Made by a program: the position numbers and the translations under genes
In this document: positions 29,696-36,828 of the stretch, in pieces
Numbering within the stretch: the first letter of the stretch is position 1
How the letters are laid out: every line of letters begins with the position of its first letter
The notes under the pieces: model-generated
Seen by the model: only the letters and a program-made list of their open reading frames with translations
The model's database searches: none
What the model was told of the DNA's origin: nothing
DNA from: Variovorax paradoxus
Lineage (GTDB): Bacteria > Pseudomonadota > Gammaproteobacteria > Burkholderiales > Burkholderiaceae_C
Assembly: GCA_016806145.1 (NCBI GenBank)
Contig: CP063166.1
Location: 2,914,001-2,978,000 of the forward strand
Direction: 5' to 3'
DNA: 64,000 bases

Positions 29696-29992
29696 CTATG
29701 CAGCTTTCTTGCGGCCGAACAGCGCGATGACTGCTGCACGATCGCCGGTGGTGGGGCGCGGTGCGCCGGATTCAGGGTTGCCCGCGGCGGCCAGTTCCTC
29801 GGCTGCGGCCTGGGCGCGGCCGCTGAGCACGGCCTCGGCATGCGCGCGCACGACCAGGGGGCGGCCGTTGGGCTTGCGGTTGACGATCAGGCCCAGCGAC
29901 TGCAGCCGCTTCACCTTCGCCGCGTGCGAGTTCGGGCCCAGGCCTTCGCAGATCTGGTCGATCTCGGGGTCGGTCAGGAACATGCCGTTCAT
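29696..29992 (-). CDS. DUF4224-like small protein upstream of integrase
   Basis: 98 residues. The N-terminal half MFLTDPEIDQICEGLGPNSH and AKVKRLQSLGLIVNRKPNGRP fits the DUF4224 pattern (FLTD-E-L ... Q---L---GI----R-DGRP), a family commonly found just upstream of phage integrase genes and possibly an excisionase-like regulator. The C-terminus is Ala-rich. ATG 29992 overlaps the stop of the upstream gene (ATGA); the stop is 13 nt before int. Confidence 0.7.
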   Translation of the reverse strand: MNGMFLTDPEIDQICEGLGPNSHAAKVKRLQSLGLIVNRKPNGRPLVVRAHAEAVLSGRAQAAAEELAAAGNPESGAPRPTTGDRAAVIALFGRKKAA

Positions 29993-30726
29993 GCCAGCTC
30001 CTGCAGCGCCGCAGCTAGCGCGCGCCTGCCGCGCTCGGCGAGGTGATCGCGGCACGCCGATTTGTCAGAGAAGTACGGCCACTTGTCGTCGGGGCGGATG
30101 GCGGGCTTCCCGCAGACCGCACAGCCCTCGATGAAGCGCTTCTGCCGGCGGGCGTCGGCCACCAGCATCGGGTGCAGCTCGGTGAAGTCGTCGTTGGCGA
30201 CCAGGCACTCGTCGGGCAGCAGGGCGCGGAAGCCGTCGCGCACGCGCGGCGCGCCGTAGTAGGCGCCGGCGGCGAGGGCGTCGATGCCGCGCTGCAGGGC
30301 GGCCAGCGCCTCGGCGTCGCGCGGCCGCTCGTAGGAACCAACGAAGGCGGCGACGCGCGCGGTGCGGTCCTCGGTCCAGTGCTCGCAGAAGTCCCACAGC
30401 CGCACTACGTCGCCGGGCCGGAGCTCGACGCTGTGCAGCTTGCGGGCCTGCGGCTTGGCCGAGGCCCAGGCGTGCACGTTGCTGAAGCCGGCGTTGAGCG
30501 CGACCAGGTACACCCAACCGGTGCAGTCGAGGTGCGGATCGACGTTGGGCGCCCAGCCGTAGAGCTCGCACGAGCGCGTGTTCTCGGTGCCGACGACCTG
30601 CATGCGGGGATCCTCGTTCTGCACGAGGGTCATGGTGTTGGCCAAGGCCTCGCGCACGAAGCGGTGCTCAAGCACGGCGGGCGGGATCTCGATGTGGCCG
30701 ACCACGGCCAGCGATGCGGGCGTCAT
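29989..30726 (-). CDS. Hypothetical phage protein
   Basis: 245 residues, starting MTPASLAVVGHIEIPPAVLE. A CxxC pair near the C-terminus (FIEGCAVCGKPAIRPDDKWP) with a later Cys and His (KSACRDHLAERG) suggests a zinc-binding tail. The middle (LRPGDVVRLWDFCEHWTED) has no family I recognise. ATG 30726 overlaps the J-domain gene stop and its own stop overlaps the next start, so it is part of a translationally coupled leftward string. Confidence 0.7.
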   Translation of the reverse strand: MTPASLAVVGHIEIPPAVLEHRFVREALANTMTLVQNEDPRMQVVGTENTRSCELYGWAPNVDPHLDCTGWVYLVALNAGFSNVHAWASAKPQARKLHSVELRPGDVVRLWDFCEHWTEDRTARVAAFVGSYERPRDAEALAALQRGIDALAAGAYYGAPRVRDGFRALLPDECLVANDDFTELHPMLVADARRQKRFIEGCAVCGKPAIRPDDKWPYFSDKSACRDHLAERGRRALAAALQELA

Positions 30727-31388
30727 CGCTTCTGGATCCACTTCAGCGCCTCGTCGCGCGCGGCATTGAGTTCGGCCATGCGCACGGGGTCGCCGCCGGC
30801 GCGATCGGGGTGGTACCGGCTGGCCAGGCGCTGGTAGGCGCGCCGCACGTCGTCCTCGGTGGGCAGCAGCAGGTCCCCTAGCTCGAGCACCAGCTGCCAG
30901 TCGCGCTTCATCCCGGCGACGATGGGCGGCGGCAGCGCCGCGAAGCCGGTGAAGGCGCGCTCCAGCACCACCGCGCCGCCGTGGCGCTCGATGGAGCGCA
31001 TGGCCTCGATGGTGGCGGCCAGGGCCGCGATGTTCTGCTCGACCTTCGTGTAGCGATCGATCGCCATGCAGCGCGGCGCGACCGACCATGGGTCGGCCCA
31101 GTACACCGCGGCGCCGGGGTCGGCGGGCTGCGCCTGATCGCTGCGCGGCAGTCCGTCGAGGCGCAGGCGCAGGTTCGTGCTCAGCACCAGGTCATCGTCG
31201 CGCACGCCCATGCGCTCGAGCTCGGCGCGCAGGCGCTGGGTGGCCTCGGCGATCGTGATGCTTTGCACCGAGCGCCAGCTGCCGGCCTTGGATTGCTTCG
31301 TCGTGCCGAACTTGCCGAAGGCGCGGCGCTCCGCGGCGGTGCGCTTCCAGCCCGGCGGCCAGCACAGAGGGAATGCGGTGATCGTCAT
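30723..31388 (-). CDS. J-domain (DnaJ-like) phage protein
   Basis: 221 residues with a C-terminal J domain: DVRRAYQRLASRYHPDRAGGDPVRMAELNAARDEAL, containing the HPD tripeptide that stimulates DnaK ATPase. The N-terminal 150 residues (MTITAFPLCWPPGWKRTAAE and TKQSKAGSWRSVQSITIAEA) are typical of a phage family seen in betaproteobacterial prophages and may bind a phage substrate. Placing the J domain at the C-terminus is the reverse of DnaJ. It could recruit host DnaK to a replication or assembly complex (inference). Overlaps both neighbours by 4 nt. Confidence 0.85.
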   Translation of the reverse strand: MTITAFPLCWPPGWKRTAAERRAFGKFGTTKQSKAGSWRSVQSITIAEATQRLRAELERMGVRDDDLVLSTNLRLRLDGLPRSDQAQPADPGAAVYWADPWSVAPRCMAIDRYTKVEQNIAALAATIEAMRSIERHGGAVVLERAFTGFAALPPPIVAGMKRDWQLVLELGDLLLPTEDDVRRAYQRLASRYHPDRAGGDPVRMAELNAARDEALKWIQKR

Positions 31389-31594
31389 TGCTTTTGCCGC
31401 TCCTGCCACGCAGCGTTCTCGATCGCCCAGTGCCAGCGCGACCAAGCGCACCACGAGCCGACGCACAGCACGAAGATCGCGCCCAGCCAGTAGGCGTAGG
31501 CGGGCCATGGCAGGCTCGGGAACAGCAGCAGGGCCGAGCTGGCGGCCGTGCCGAGGATCACCAGCGTCAGGATGAGGAAGTCGATCCACATCAC
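31385..31594 (-). CDS. Small membrane protein
   Basis: 69 residues with two membrane segments (IDFLILTLVILGTAASSALLLF and YAYWLGAIFVLCVGSWCAW) and a charged C-terminus. Overlaps the following and preceding genes by ATGA-type junctions. Function unknown. Either of two adjacent ATG codons (31594 or 31591) can start it. Confidence 0.65.
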   Translation of the reverse strand: MMWIDFLILTLVILGTAASSALLLFPSLPWPAYAYWLGAIFVLCVGSWCAWSRWHWAIENAAWQERQKQ

Positions 31595-31941
31595 GCGGCT
31601 CCTTTTGCTTCGGCGACGGCGGCGCGGTAGGCGTTGACCGCAGCCTGTGCGATCTCGGCCACGCGGTCGCCGTCATGGCCCACGGTCGAGAAGTCGGCCG
31701 CGCTCATGGTGCCGTAGCCCCAGGCCGACCATGCGCGCGTGCAGTCGTAGGCGTCCCCCAGGGATTTCGCCACGGCCTCGCAGACCGCGTCGAAGCCCTC
31801 GGCGCTCAGGTCGGGCGCCGCGGCCGCGCGCTGCTCGCGATACCAGTCGAGCAGCCACATCACGAAGGCGAACGCGATCAGGAACATCAGGACAGCCCAC
31901 TCGAGCATGTCCTTCCATTGGTCGACGGTCCAGGTGCTCAT
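31591..31941 (-). CDS. Single-span membrane protein, hypothetical
   Basis: 116 residues: MSTWTVDQWKDMLEWAVLM then FLIAFAFVMWLLDWY form one N-terminal membrane helix, followed by a soluble Ala-rich region (FDAVCEAVAKSLGDAYDC). ATG 31941 overlaps the stop of the upstream gene. No family recognised. Confidence 0.65.
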   Translation of the reverse strand: MSTWTVDQWKDMLEWAVLMFLIAFAFVMWLLDWYREQRAAAAPDLSAEGFDAVCEAVAKSLGDAYDCTRAWSAWGYGTMSAADFSTVGHDGDRVAEIAQAAVNAYRAAVAEAKGAA

Positions 31942-32783
31942 TGCGCGGCTCCCTTGGTGTCGCCGGCAGTAGCGGCCGGATCGGATTCGAGCGCTGCCTT
32001 GTTCTTCGCTTTGACTTGGTCGAGCATCGCGCGCAGGTCGGCTTCCGCGTGCTTTGCCCATTCGCTGCCGTGGCTCAGGTAGCGCATCAGCAGGAAGTGA
32101 ATCACCGCGGCCTGTTCGTGCTCGGCCTTCGTCTTGATGTCGGTGCCGCAAAGACGCAGGGCCTGCGCGAGGCGGATGCACGTGAAGTTCGGCCGGCCGA
32201 GGATAGCGATCAGGTCGTCGTTCAGCGCCGCGAGGTCTCCCGCGTCGTTGCGCTGCACGGGAGCGAGCTGGTTGGCCGCCTCGGCCTCAGAGAGGCCGTG
32301 CAGTTTCAACCACGCTGGGTTGAGCATCTGCCCCTGCTCGATGTCGTGCGGGTCGTCGATCCACTTCGGCACGGGTGCCGGCTGGGCGAGCGAGTCGCGG
32401 TAGAGCGACAGCAGGAGCCGCGCCTTGCCGATGGATCGTGTCAGCACGTCGACGCTGTCCGTCGTCTGCGCGCGGTACAGCTCGTTGTGCAGGTCTTGCA
32501 GCAGGTCCGGCGCAGCCTCGCCGGGGGCCAACTGGGCAGCCGCTTCGAACCGTCGCTCGCACGCGGCGGGATCGTCGGCGAACTTCTGGCACGAGCAGGT
32601 GCCGTCGGGCGCGCAGAACGGTACCGCCGGTGTGGCCGCGAGGCGCGATGCGGCCGCGGCCAGCAGCTGACGCGCCAGGCCGCCAACGCCGTGCGGCACC
32701 AGCGCACCGGCGGCGTCGAGCCGCAACAGAGAGTCGATGCTCTTGATGAGGGCGGCGTTGTCGCCGCGGAAGGTGTCGTTCAT
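31938..32783 (-). CDS. Hypothetical phage protein
   Basis: 281 residues, starting MNDTFRGDNAALIKSIDSLL. A Cys cluster sits near residues 57-75 (FCAPDGTCSCQKFADDPAAC). The rest is helical and rich in Ala/Leu (LHNELYRAQTTDSVDVLTRS, LIAILGRPNFTCIRLAQALR) and ends in a charged tail. Coupled by 4-nt overlaps on both sides. I cannot assign a family. Confidence 0.68.
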   Translation of the reverse strand: MNDTFRGDNAALIKSIDSLLRLDAAGALVPHGVGGLARQLLAAAASRLAATPAVPFCAPDGTCSCQKFADDPAACERRFEAAAQLAPGEAAPDLLQDLHNELYRAQTTDSVDVLTRSIGKARLLLSLYRDSLAQPAPVPKWIDDPHDIEQGQMLNPAWLKLHGLSEAEAANQLAPVQRNDAGDLAALNDDLIAILGRPNFTCIRLAQALRLCGTDIKTKAEHEQAAVIHFLLMRYLSHGSEWAKHAEADLRAMLDQVKAKNKAALESDPAATAGDTKGAAQ

Positions 32784-33010
32784 TTCGGGTCGCTCCATTT
32801 GACGCAGTCCAAGGTCGAGCAGCGGCCGGTGGTGCGGCCGTCGATCGCGCTGGCGGTGTAGGTGAGGTTGCCGCCGCACTTCGTGCAGCGGATGGTTCCC
32901 TGCGTGGTCTGCGCAGGGCGGAAGTGGGGTGGGGTGCAGTGCTGGCGGCGCACCTCGGCCATTGCGCGCGCCACCGCACTGGAGAAAGCGCCGAAGCCCG
33001 GCCGCGTCAT
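32780..33010 (-). CDS. Small zinc-ribbon-like protein
   Basis: 76 residues with a CxxC...CxxxxxC arrangement in the C-terminal half (IRCTKCGGNLTYTASAIDG, then GRCSTLDCVKW), consistent with a zinc ribbon. ATG 33010 overlaps the ASCH-gene stop. Role unknown; a nucleic-acid-binding accessory is possible. Confidence 0.65.
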   Translation of the reverse strand: MTRPGFGAFSSAVARAMAEVRRQHCTPPHFRPAQTTQGTIRCTKCGGNLTYTASAIDGRTTGRCSTLDCVKWSDPK

Positions 33011-33330
33011 GGCCAGACCCTGATCGCGAACACGTGGACCGGCGACGGACCGAAGTGCTCGTGGGTGATCGTGGCGAGCTCGTAGCCGCGGAAAGGCAGC
33101 TCGAGCCGGCGCGCGGCATCGTTGGCCGGCGGGTAGCCCATGGTGAGCACGATCCCGCTGTAGAAGCGTCCCTCGAGCCGACGGCACCAGTAGGCCGTGC
33201 GGAGGCGGTATTCGAATCGCTTCTTGCCGTCGCGGATCTGCTCGAAGTACTCGCGCTTGAGCGGGAGGTGCAGCAAGCTGGCCGGTACCGGCGGGAACGG
33301 CTCGGTGTTGACCACTTCAGGCGGCGCCAT
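33007..33330 (-). CDS. ASCH-domain protein
   Basis: 107 residues. LLHLPLKREYFEQIRDGKKRFEYR is the ASCH start, including the G-K-K-x-E-x-R motif of this RNA-binding, PUA-like fold; it ends HVFAIRVWP with the typical beta strand pair. ASCH proteins in phages are proposed to bind or process RNA or modified nucleosides. ATG 33330 overlaps the next gene by 14 nt. Confidence 0.8.
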   Translation of the reverse strand: MAPPEVVNTEPFPPVPASLLHLPLKREYFEQIRDGKKRFEYRLRTAYWCRRLEGRFYSGIVLTMGYPPANDAARRLELPFRGYELATITHEHFGPSPVHVFAIRVWP

Positions 33331-33631
33331 GCTGAGACCTCCCGGCAGGGTCGAAGGAGGAGCGCTCGTCGGCCCAGGTGCGAACCTTCGCGATCAGCGC
33401 GCGCGCGGCCTTGCGGCGCTGGCGCGCGTTGCCGGACGGCCTCGTGTCCATCCACTCGATGTGAGCGGCGGTGTTGCACCAGGGGCAGGGGATATCGCCG
33501 CCCGACGTCAGGCCGCCGCCCGGCTCGTCGCAGCTGTCCAGGTCCCACATGAAGCCCTCGATGCAGGTCCCGTCCGGGTAGCGAGCGCCGAAGGTGGGCG
33601 CCTCGTAGTTGCAACCCAGGGGTTTAGGCAT
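33317..33631 (-). CDS. Cys-rich hypothetical protein
   Basis: 104 residues. The N-terminal half contains several Cys (LGCNYEAPTF, DGTCIEGFMWDLDSCDEPGG, DIPCPWCNTAAH), suggesting one or two metal sites; the C-terminal half is basic and helical. It starts at ATG 33631, 8 nt inside the DUF5131 gene end, and overlaps the ASCH gene. No family recognised. Confidence 0.62.
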   Translation of the reverse strand: MPKPLGCNYEAPTFGARYPDGTCIEGFMWDLDSCDEPGGGLTSGGDIPCPWCNTAAHIEWMDTRPSGNARQRRKAARALIAKVRTWADERSSFDPAGRSQHGAA

Positions 33632-34661
33632 GGGTGGCCTCCCCGGGAAATTGGTGCCACGTGCGGCCGTCGAGCAGGCGGCCGGCGGCGCTCTTGCCGA
33701 CCATCGACATGGTCGCAACGTCGGCGTTCTCGTCGCGGCCTTCGTCGGACAGCGGATCGACCATGGTGCCGTCCGGCCTGATCAGCGCGACCTTCTTGCC
33801 CTCGACGGTGCCGAAGGCTGGCTCGCCGGCCGAAACCCATTCCCCGTGCTGCTTGAACAGGAACGGCACGCCGACCGCCTGGCACTGATCGCGCAGGCTA
33901 CGGGCCCAGTCGGGATGCATTGGCCGCGCATGTGGACCGCTCTCGCCGCCAGCGATCACCCAATGCAGCAGCGGCTTGTATCGAGTGCCGGGTTCGCTGA
34001 ACCATGGCAGGTGCAGATCGACCGGGCCCAGCAGCGGCTCCATGCTCAGAAACCGCACGCGCGCTGGTACCCAGAGCAGCTTGGGGAGGTCGCGGTCGGC
34101 CTCGGCCTGGTTGACCACCGTAGCGCCGATCCAGACGTTCGCGGGCGCATCGCCCTCCAGCCAGCGCTCGATCCAGCGAAGCAGCGCGACGGTGGCTTCG
34201 GCCGCAGTCGTGAGCCGCTCGCGGAGCCATTCCGCTGCCGCCTCGAGCCGGCTGCGCCAATTGCCGATGCGCTTCGACAGCAGCAGCCAGTCGAGGTCCG
34301 GCGTGATGCGGATCAGGCCGAGCAGGTCGACCAGCAATTCCACGTCGACCGCGTTGTCGAGCCAGTCGGCCAGGCTGGCGCAGAACACGCGCTGCCGGCG
34401 TCCGTGCTCGGCGAAGAAGGCTTCGTGCTGGGCGTTCCAGCGACGCGGCTTCGCCCAGTTCGATGGGCTGGTGCGATGGCGTTCGGCGTGCGGGCCCCAG
34501 GTCTCGATGCCCCTGGCCCGCAGCACGCGGACCGGCGTGCTGACTTCCGCATAGCAGCCGTCGCAGCCGCCGCCGCACGTGGCGGCGGTGGAGACCTTCG
34601 TGCAGCCGATCCACGGGTTGAAGGTGTGGTCGCACCACTCGATCTTCGTGTCAGCGGCCAC
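33624..34661 (-). CDS. Phage Gp37/Gp68 (DUF5131) family protein
   Basis: 345 residues. The family hallmark is the N-terminal IEWCDHTFNPWIGCTKVS followed by CGGGCDGCYAE: Cys residues spaced as in radical-SAM-like or Fe-S cluster sites. Later blocks RVFCASLADWLDN, LDWLLLSKRIGNW, NVWIGATVVNQAEAD and VIAGGESGPHARPMH are diagnostic. Members occur in many phages and the activity is unproven; a DNA or RNA base modification role has been suggested. Here it lies one small gene from a DndC-like PAPS-reductase-family protein in the same leftward operon. Confidence 0.88.
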   Translation of the reverse strand: MAADTKIEWCDHTFNPWIGCTKVSTAATCGGGCDGCYAEVSTPVRVLRARGIETWGPHAERHRTSPSNWAKPRRWNAQHEAFFAEHGRRQRVFCASLADWLDNAVDVELLVDLLGLIRITPDLDWLLLSKRIGNWRSRLEAAAEWLRERLTTAAEATVALLRWIERWLEGDAPANVWIGATVVNQAEADRDLPKLLWVPARVRFLSMEPLLGPVDLHLPWFSEPGTRYKPLLHWVIAGGESGPHARPMHPDWARSLRDQCQAVGVPFLFKQHGEWVSAGEPAFGTVEGKKVALIRPDGTMVDPLSDEGRDENADVATMSMVGKSAAGRLLDGRTWHQFPGEATHA

Positions 34662-34848
34662 TGCGAGCCTCCCTGACCTGGTAGACCATCTCGTAGCGGC
34701 CCATCGCGAGCGGGGCGATCGGCTTGAGATCGATGGTGACGACGAGGCCGCGCTCGCGCGCGCTCTCGATGAGGTGCTGCGCGGCCATCTGTAGCGCGAT
34801 GATGTCGTTCGCCCTGCTCGGTGCCGGCGTGGTGTCGATGAGGTGCAT
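34651..34848 (-). CDS. Small hypothetical protein
   Basis: 65 residues (MHLIDTTPAPSRANDIIALQ ... LVVTIDLKPIAPLAMGRYEM), between the PAPS-reductase-like gene (2-nt gap) and DUF5131 (11-nt overlap). The spacing supports translation as part of the operon. No family recognised. Confidence 0.6.
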   Translation of the reverse strand: MHLIDTTPAPSRANDIIALQMAAQHLIESARERGLVVTIDLKPIAPLAMGRYEMVYQVREARSGR

Positions 34849-34850
34849 CA

Positions 34851-36077
34851 CTATTCCCCCGCGCCGAACAGCAGGGGCTGCACGGCGCCGTTCTGGTAGA
34901 CGACTGGCATGACCGTGTCGGCCGCGGGCTCGTCGCCCTCCCAGCCGTCGGGCCACGTGTTGGCGGCGATCAGCGCGCGGATGCGCGCCTCCTCGTCGCT
35001 ATTGATGAGGCTGATCTGCGGGCGGCCCTCCGCGCGCGCCGCGTCGTTGCATTCGGTCTGGATGGCGAGGATCCGCTCGAGGCCCATCGTGCGTGCCTCG
35101 AGCGTGATTGGGCCCATGCGCTGCGGGTTCTTCGCGATGCTCCCGTCCTTGAGCCGCTCGAGCCCGGCCTTCTTGATCCTGTGCTTCGGCTCCCGTAGCT
35201 CGCGCCACAGCGGCTTGATGCCCTTGAGCGGCCGCAGGTACTGCCATTGCGGCACCAGCAGCACCGTGTCCAGCGCGGTGTCCTCGGCCGCCAGCGCGCA
35301 GCCGACGCAGCCGGTGCGCGCGTTGATCTCCTCGGCCTCGTCGCCGCCGTAGGCGTCCGCGATCATGGCCGTGCTCCAGTCGCCGAAGTCCGCCTCAGGC
35401 GCCCAGTGCTTGAGCCATTCCCAGACGTGGCACACCCGCCAGTGCAGCAGGGGCGCCAGCGTTGCGATGCGGCCGCGCAAGCCGCGCGCGTTGGGCAGCA
35501 CCTGCTGGTACCAGCCCTGACCGCACTCGGCGCCGTCCTTGCCGCACGACATCTCGATGCGGCGGTCGCGGATCGCGCTCTCGCCCTGACGCACGCCTGT
35601 GATCATCAGGATCTGGCCGTCGAGCTGGTCGAGCCGATCGCGCAGCGCCTGCTCCATCGGGTCGATCTTGATCTGGCGCGTGCACCACCGCAGCGTGTTG
35701 TTGTTCGGCGGCGGCACGCCGCGGCCGAGGATGTAGACCATGAATCGCTTGTCCATGGGCGCGGTCACCACCTCGACGCGGATGCCGCGCTCGCGCAGCT
35801 CGTCCATGATCTGCTCGGCTGCGATTGCCAGCGGCGGCAGTTCCTGGCGCGTGTCGGCGTAGAAGACCGTCAGCGTCTCCGGCGCGCGGATCTTCCCGGT
35901 GTCGATCAGCCAGGTGACGACCGTCAACGTGGCGCTGCTGTCTTTGCCGCCCGACCAGGCAATGCCCCAGTGCGGGTGATCGGGCCCGTAGGCCTGCAGC
36001 GACTGGATCGTGAGCTCGATGCTCTCGGTCATCTGCAGGCGCTGGCCGCCGTCGAAGAAGCTGGGTTGGTGCTTCAT
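34851..36077 (-). CDS. PAPS-reductase-family protein, DndC-like
   Basis: 408 residues. The adenine-nucleotide alpha hydrolase fold has the PP-loop SGGKDSS at residues 42-48. Cys residues at 132 (NTLRWCTRQIKI), 178, 185 and the pair 257/260 (RTGCVGCAL) could ligate an iron-sulfur cluster. The late GC-x2-C-AL...ED-x-ALD segment resembles DndC of DNA phosphorothioation more than assimilatory CysH. No dndB/D/E or cysteine desulfurase gene is nearby. The role could be sulfur or nucleotide chemistry on DNA or RNA, but this is inference. It is the most upstream gene of its leftward operon. Confidence 0.82.
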   Translation of the reverse strand: MKHQPSFFDGGQRLQMTESIELTIQSLQAYGPDHPHWGIAWSGGKDSSATLTVVTWLIDTGKIRAPETLTVFYADTRQELPPLAIAAEQIMDELRERGIRVEVVTAPMDKRFMVYILGRGVPPPNNNTLRWCTRQIKIDPMEQALRDRLDQLDGQILMITGVRQGESAIRDRRIEMSCGKDGAECGQGWYQQVLPNARGLRGRIATLAPLLHWRVCHVWEWLKHWAPEADFGDWSTAMIADAYGGDEAEEINARTGCVGCALAAEDTALDTVLLVPQWQYLRPLKGIKPLWRELREPKHRIKKAGLERLKDGSIAKNPQRMGPITLEARTMGLERILAIQTECNDAARAEGRPQISLINSDEEARIRALIAANTWPDGWEGDEPAADTVMPVVYQNGAVQPLLFGAGE

Positions 36078-36106
36078 ACTGCTGGCCTCACAACCAGGAG
36101 AAGACG

Positions 36107-36307
36107 ATGGCTACCTTGGACCCGAACAGCCTGCCCGACGCAGTGGAAATGCTGCGAAACCAGCATCTCAGTGCGCGAGATTTCGTGATGGAGACGCTCA
36201 AGATCCCTGTGAACAGAGAGGACTTCGCTATGGTGCTGGTCGGTGTATTGCAGGTCCTTGCAACAAACGAGCTGACCCTTGCGCAGAAGAAAGCGAAGGC
36301 GAAGTAG
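36107..36307 (+). CDS. Small hypothetical protein
   Basis: 66 residues (MATLDPNSLPDAVEMLRNQH, then DFAMVLVGVLQVLATNELTL), helical and with a Lys-rich C-terminus. AGGAGAA lies 7 nt upstream. It is divergent from the PAPS-reductase-like gene with a 29-bp gap, and begins a short rightward cluster of three. Confidence 0.62.
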   Translation: MATLDPNSLPDAVEMLRNQHLSARDFVMETLKIPVNREDFAMVLVGVLQVLATNELTLAQKKAKAK

Positions 36308-36310
36308 GGA

Positions 36311-36553
36311 ATGCCGAAGCCCACCCGCACCGCAAAACAGCTGCGCGAACTGTTGCTCGAGCGCATCGAGGCCGTCCCTGACCTGGCAGGCCAGGAAACG
36401 GACGTGCACCGCGGCGGCGTGGTCGGCACGGGCGGCGACGGCGAGGGCGGCCCGAACTGGACCGTGCCGGTGCTGACAGACCGCGGCACCCATCGCGCTG
36501 ACATCGCGCGGATCATTCGCGACCTGCAGCGGCAATACGATCTTGAGGACTGA
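36311..36553 (+). CDS. Small hypothetical protein
   Basis: 80 residues (MPKPTRTAKQLRELLLERIE then a Gly-rich loop VVGTGGDGEGGPNW and IARIIRDLQRQYDLED). It begins 3 nt after the previous stop, so it is probably cotranslated. No family recognised. Confidence 0.6.
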   Translation: MPKPTRTAKQLRELLLERIEAVPDLAGQETDVHRGGVVGTGGDGEGGPNWTVPVLTDRGTHRADIARIIRDLQRQYDLED

Positions 36554-36592
36554 GCCTGGCGCTACCGCCTCGCGCAAACGTGCAATGACACC

Positions 36593-36826
36593 ATGATCGA
36601 GAAGCCTTTTTACGCTCCTGTCGCGACGCCGTATCGCGGGTACACCATCACGGCGGTCGCCCCAGACGTCAACGGGGAGCCTGCGGTTTCCACGTGTTCG
36701 ATTCGTCGTCCGGACGACACGATCTGCGCGGTTGCTGTCGTCGGCCCGTTCCCGAGTAGAGAAGCTGCCCATGCCGCCATGCTTGAGGCCGCGAAGCTCA
36801 AAATTGACGAGGAACTGGCGGGCTGA
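36593..36826 (+). CDS. Small hypothetical protein
   Basis: 77 residues (MIEKPFYAPVATPYRGYTIT then GPFPSREAAHAAMLEAAKLK). It has the beta-beta-alpha look of small phage proteins with a repeat of the host-like GPF-SREAA motif. Ends 2 nt before the convergent methyltransferase stop. The ribosome site is weak. Confidence 0.58.
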   Translation: MIEKPFYAPVATPYRGYTITAVAPDVNGEPAVSTCSIRRPDDTICAVAVVGPFPSREAAHAAMLEAAKLKIDEELAG

Positions 36827-36828
36827 CA

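Noticed and set aside
34851..36077. Assimilatory PAPS reductase (cysH)
   Set aside because: The protein is far longer than CysH, lies in a phage operon, lacks the CysH C-terminal ECG(I/L)H motif, and has a DndC-like Cys pair.
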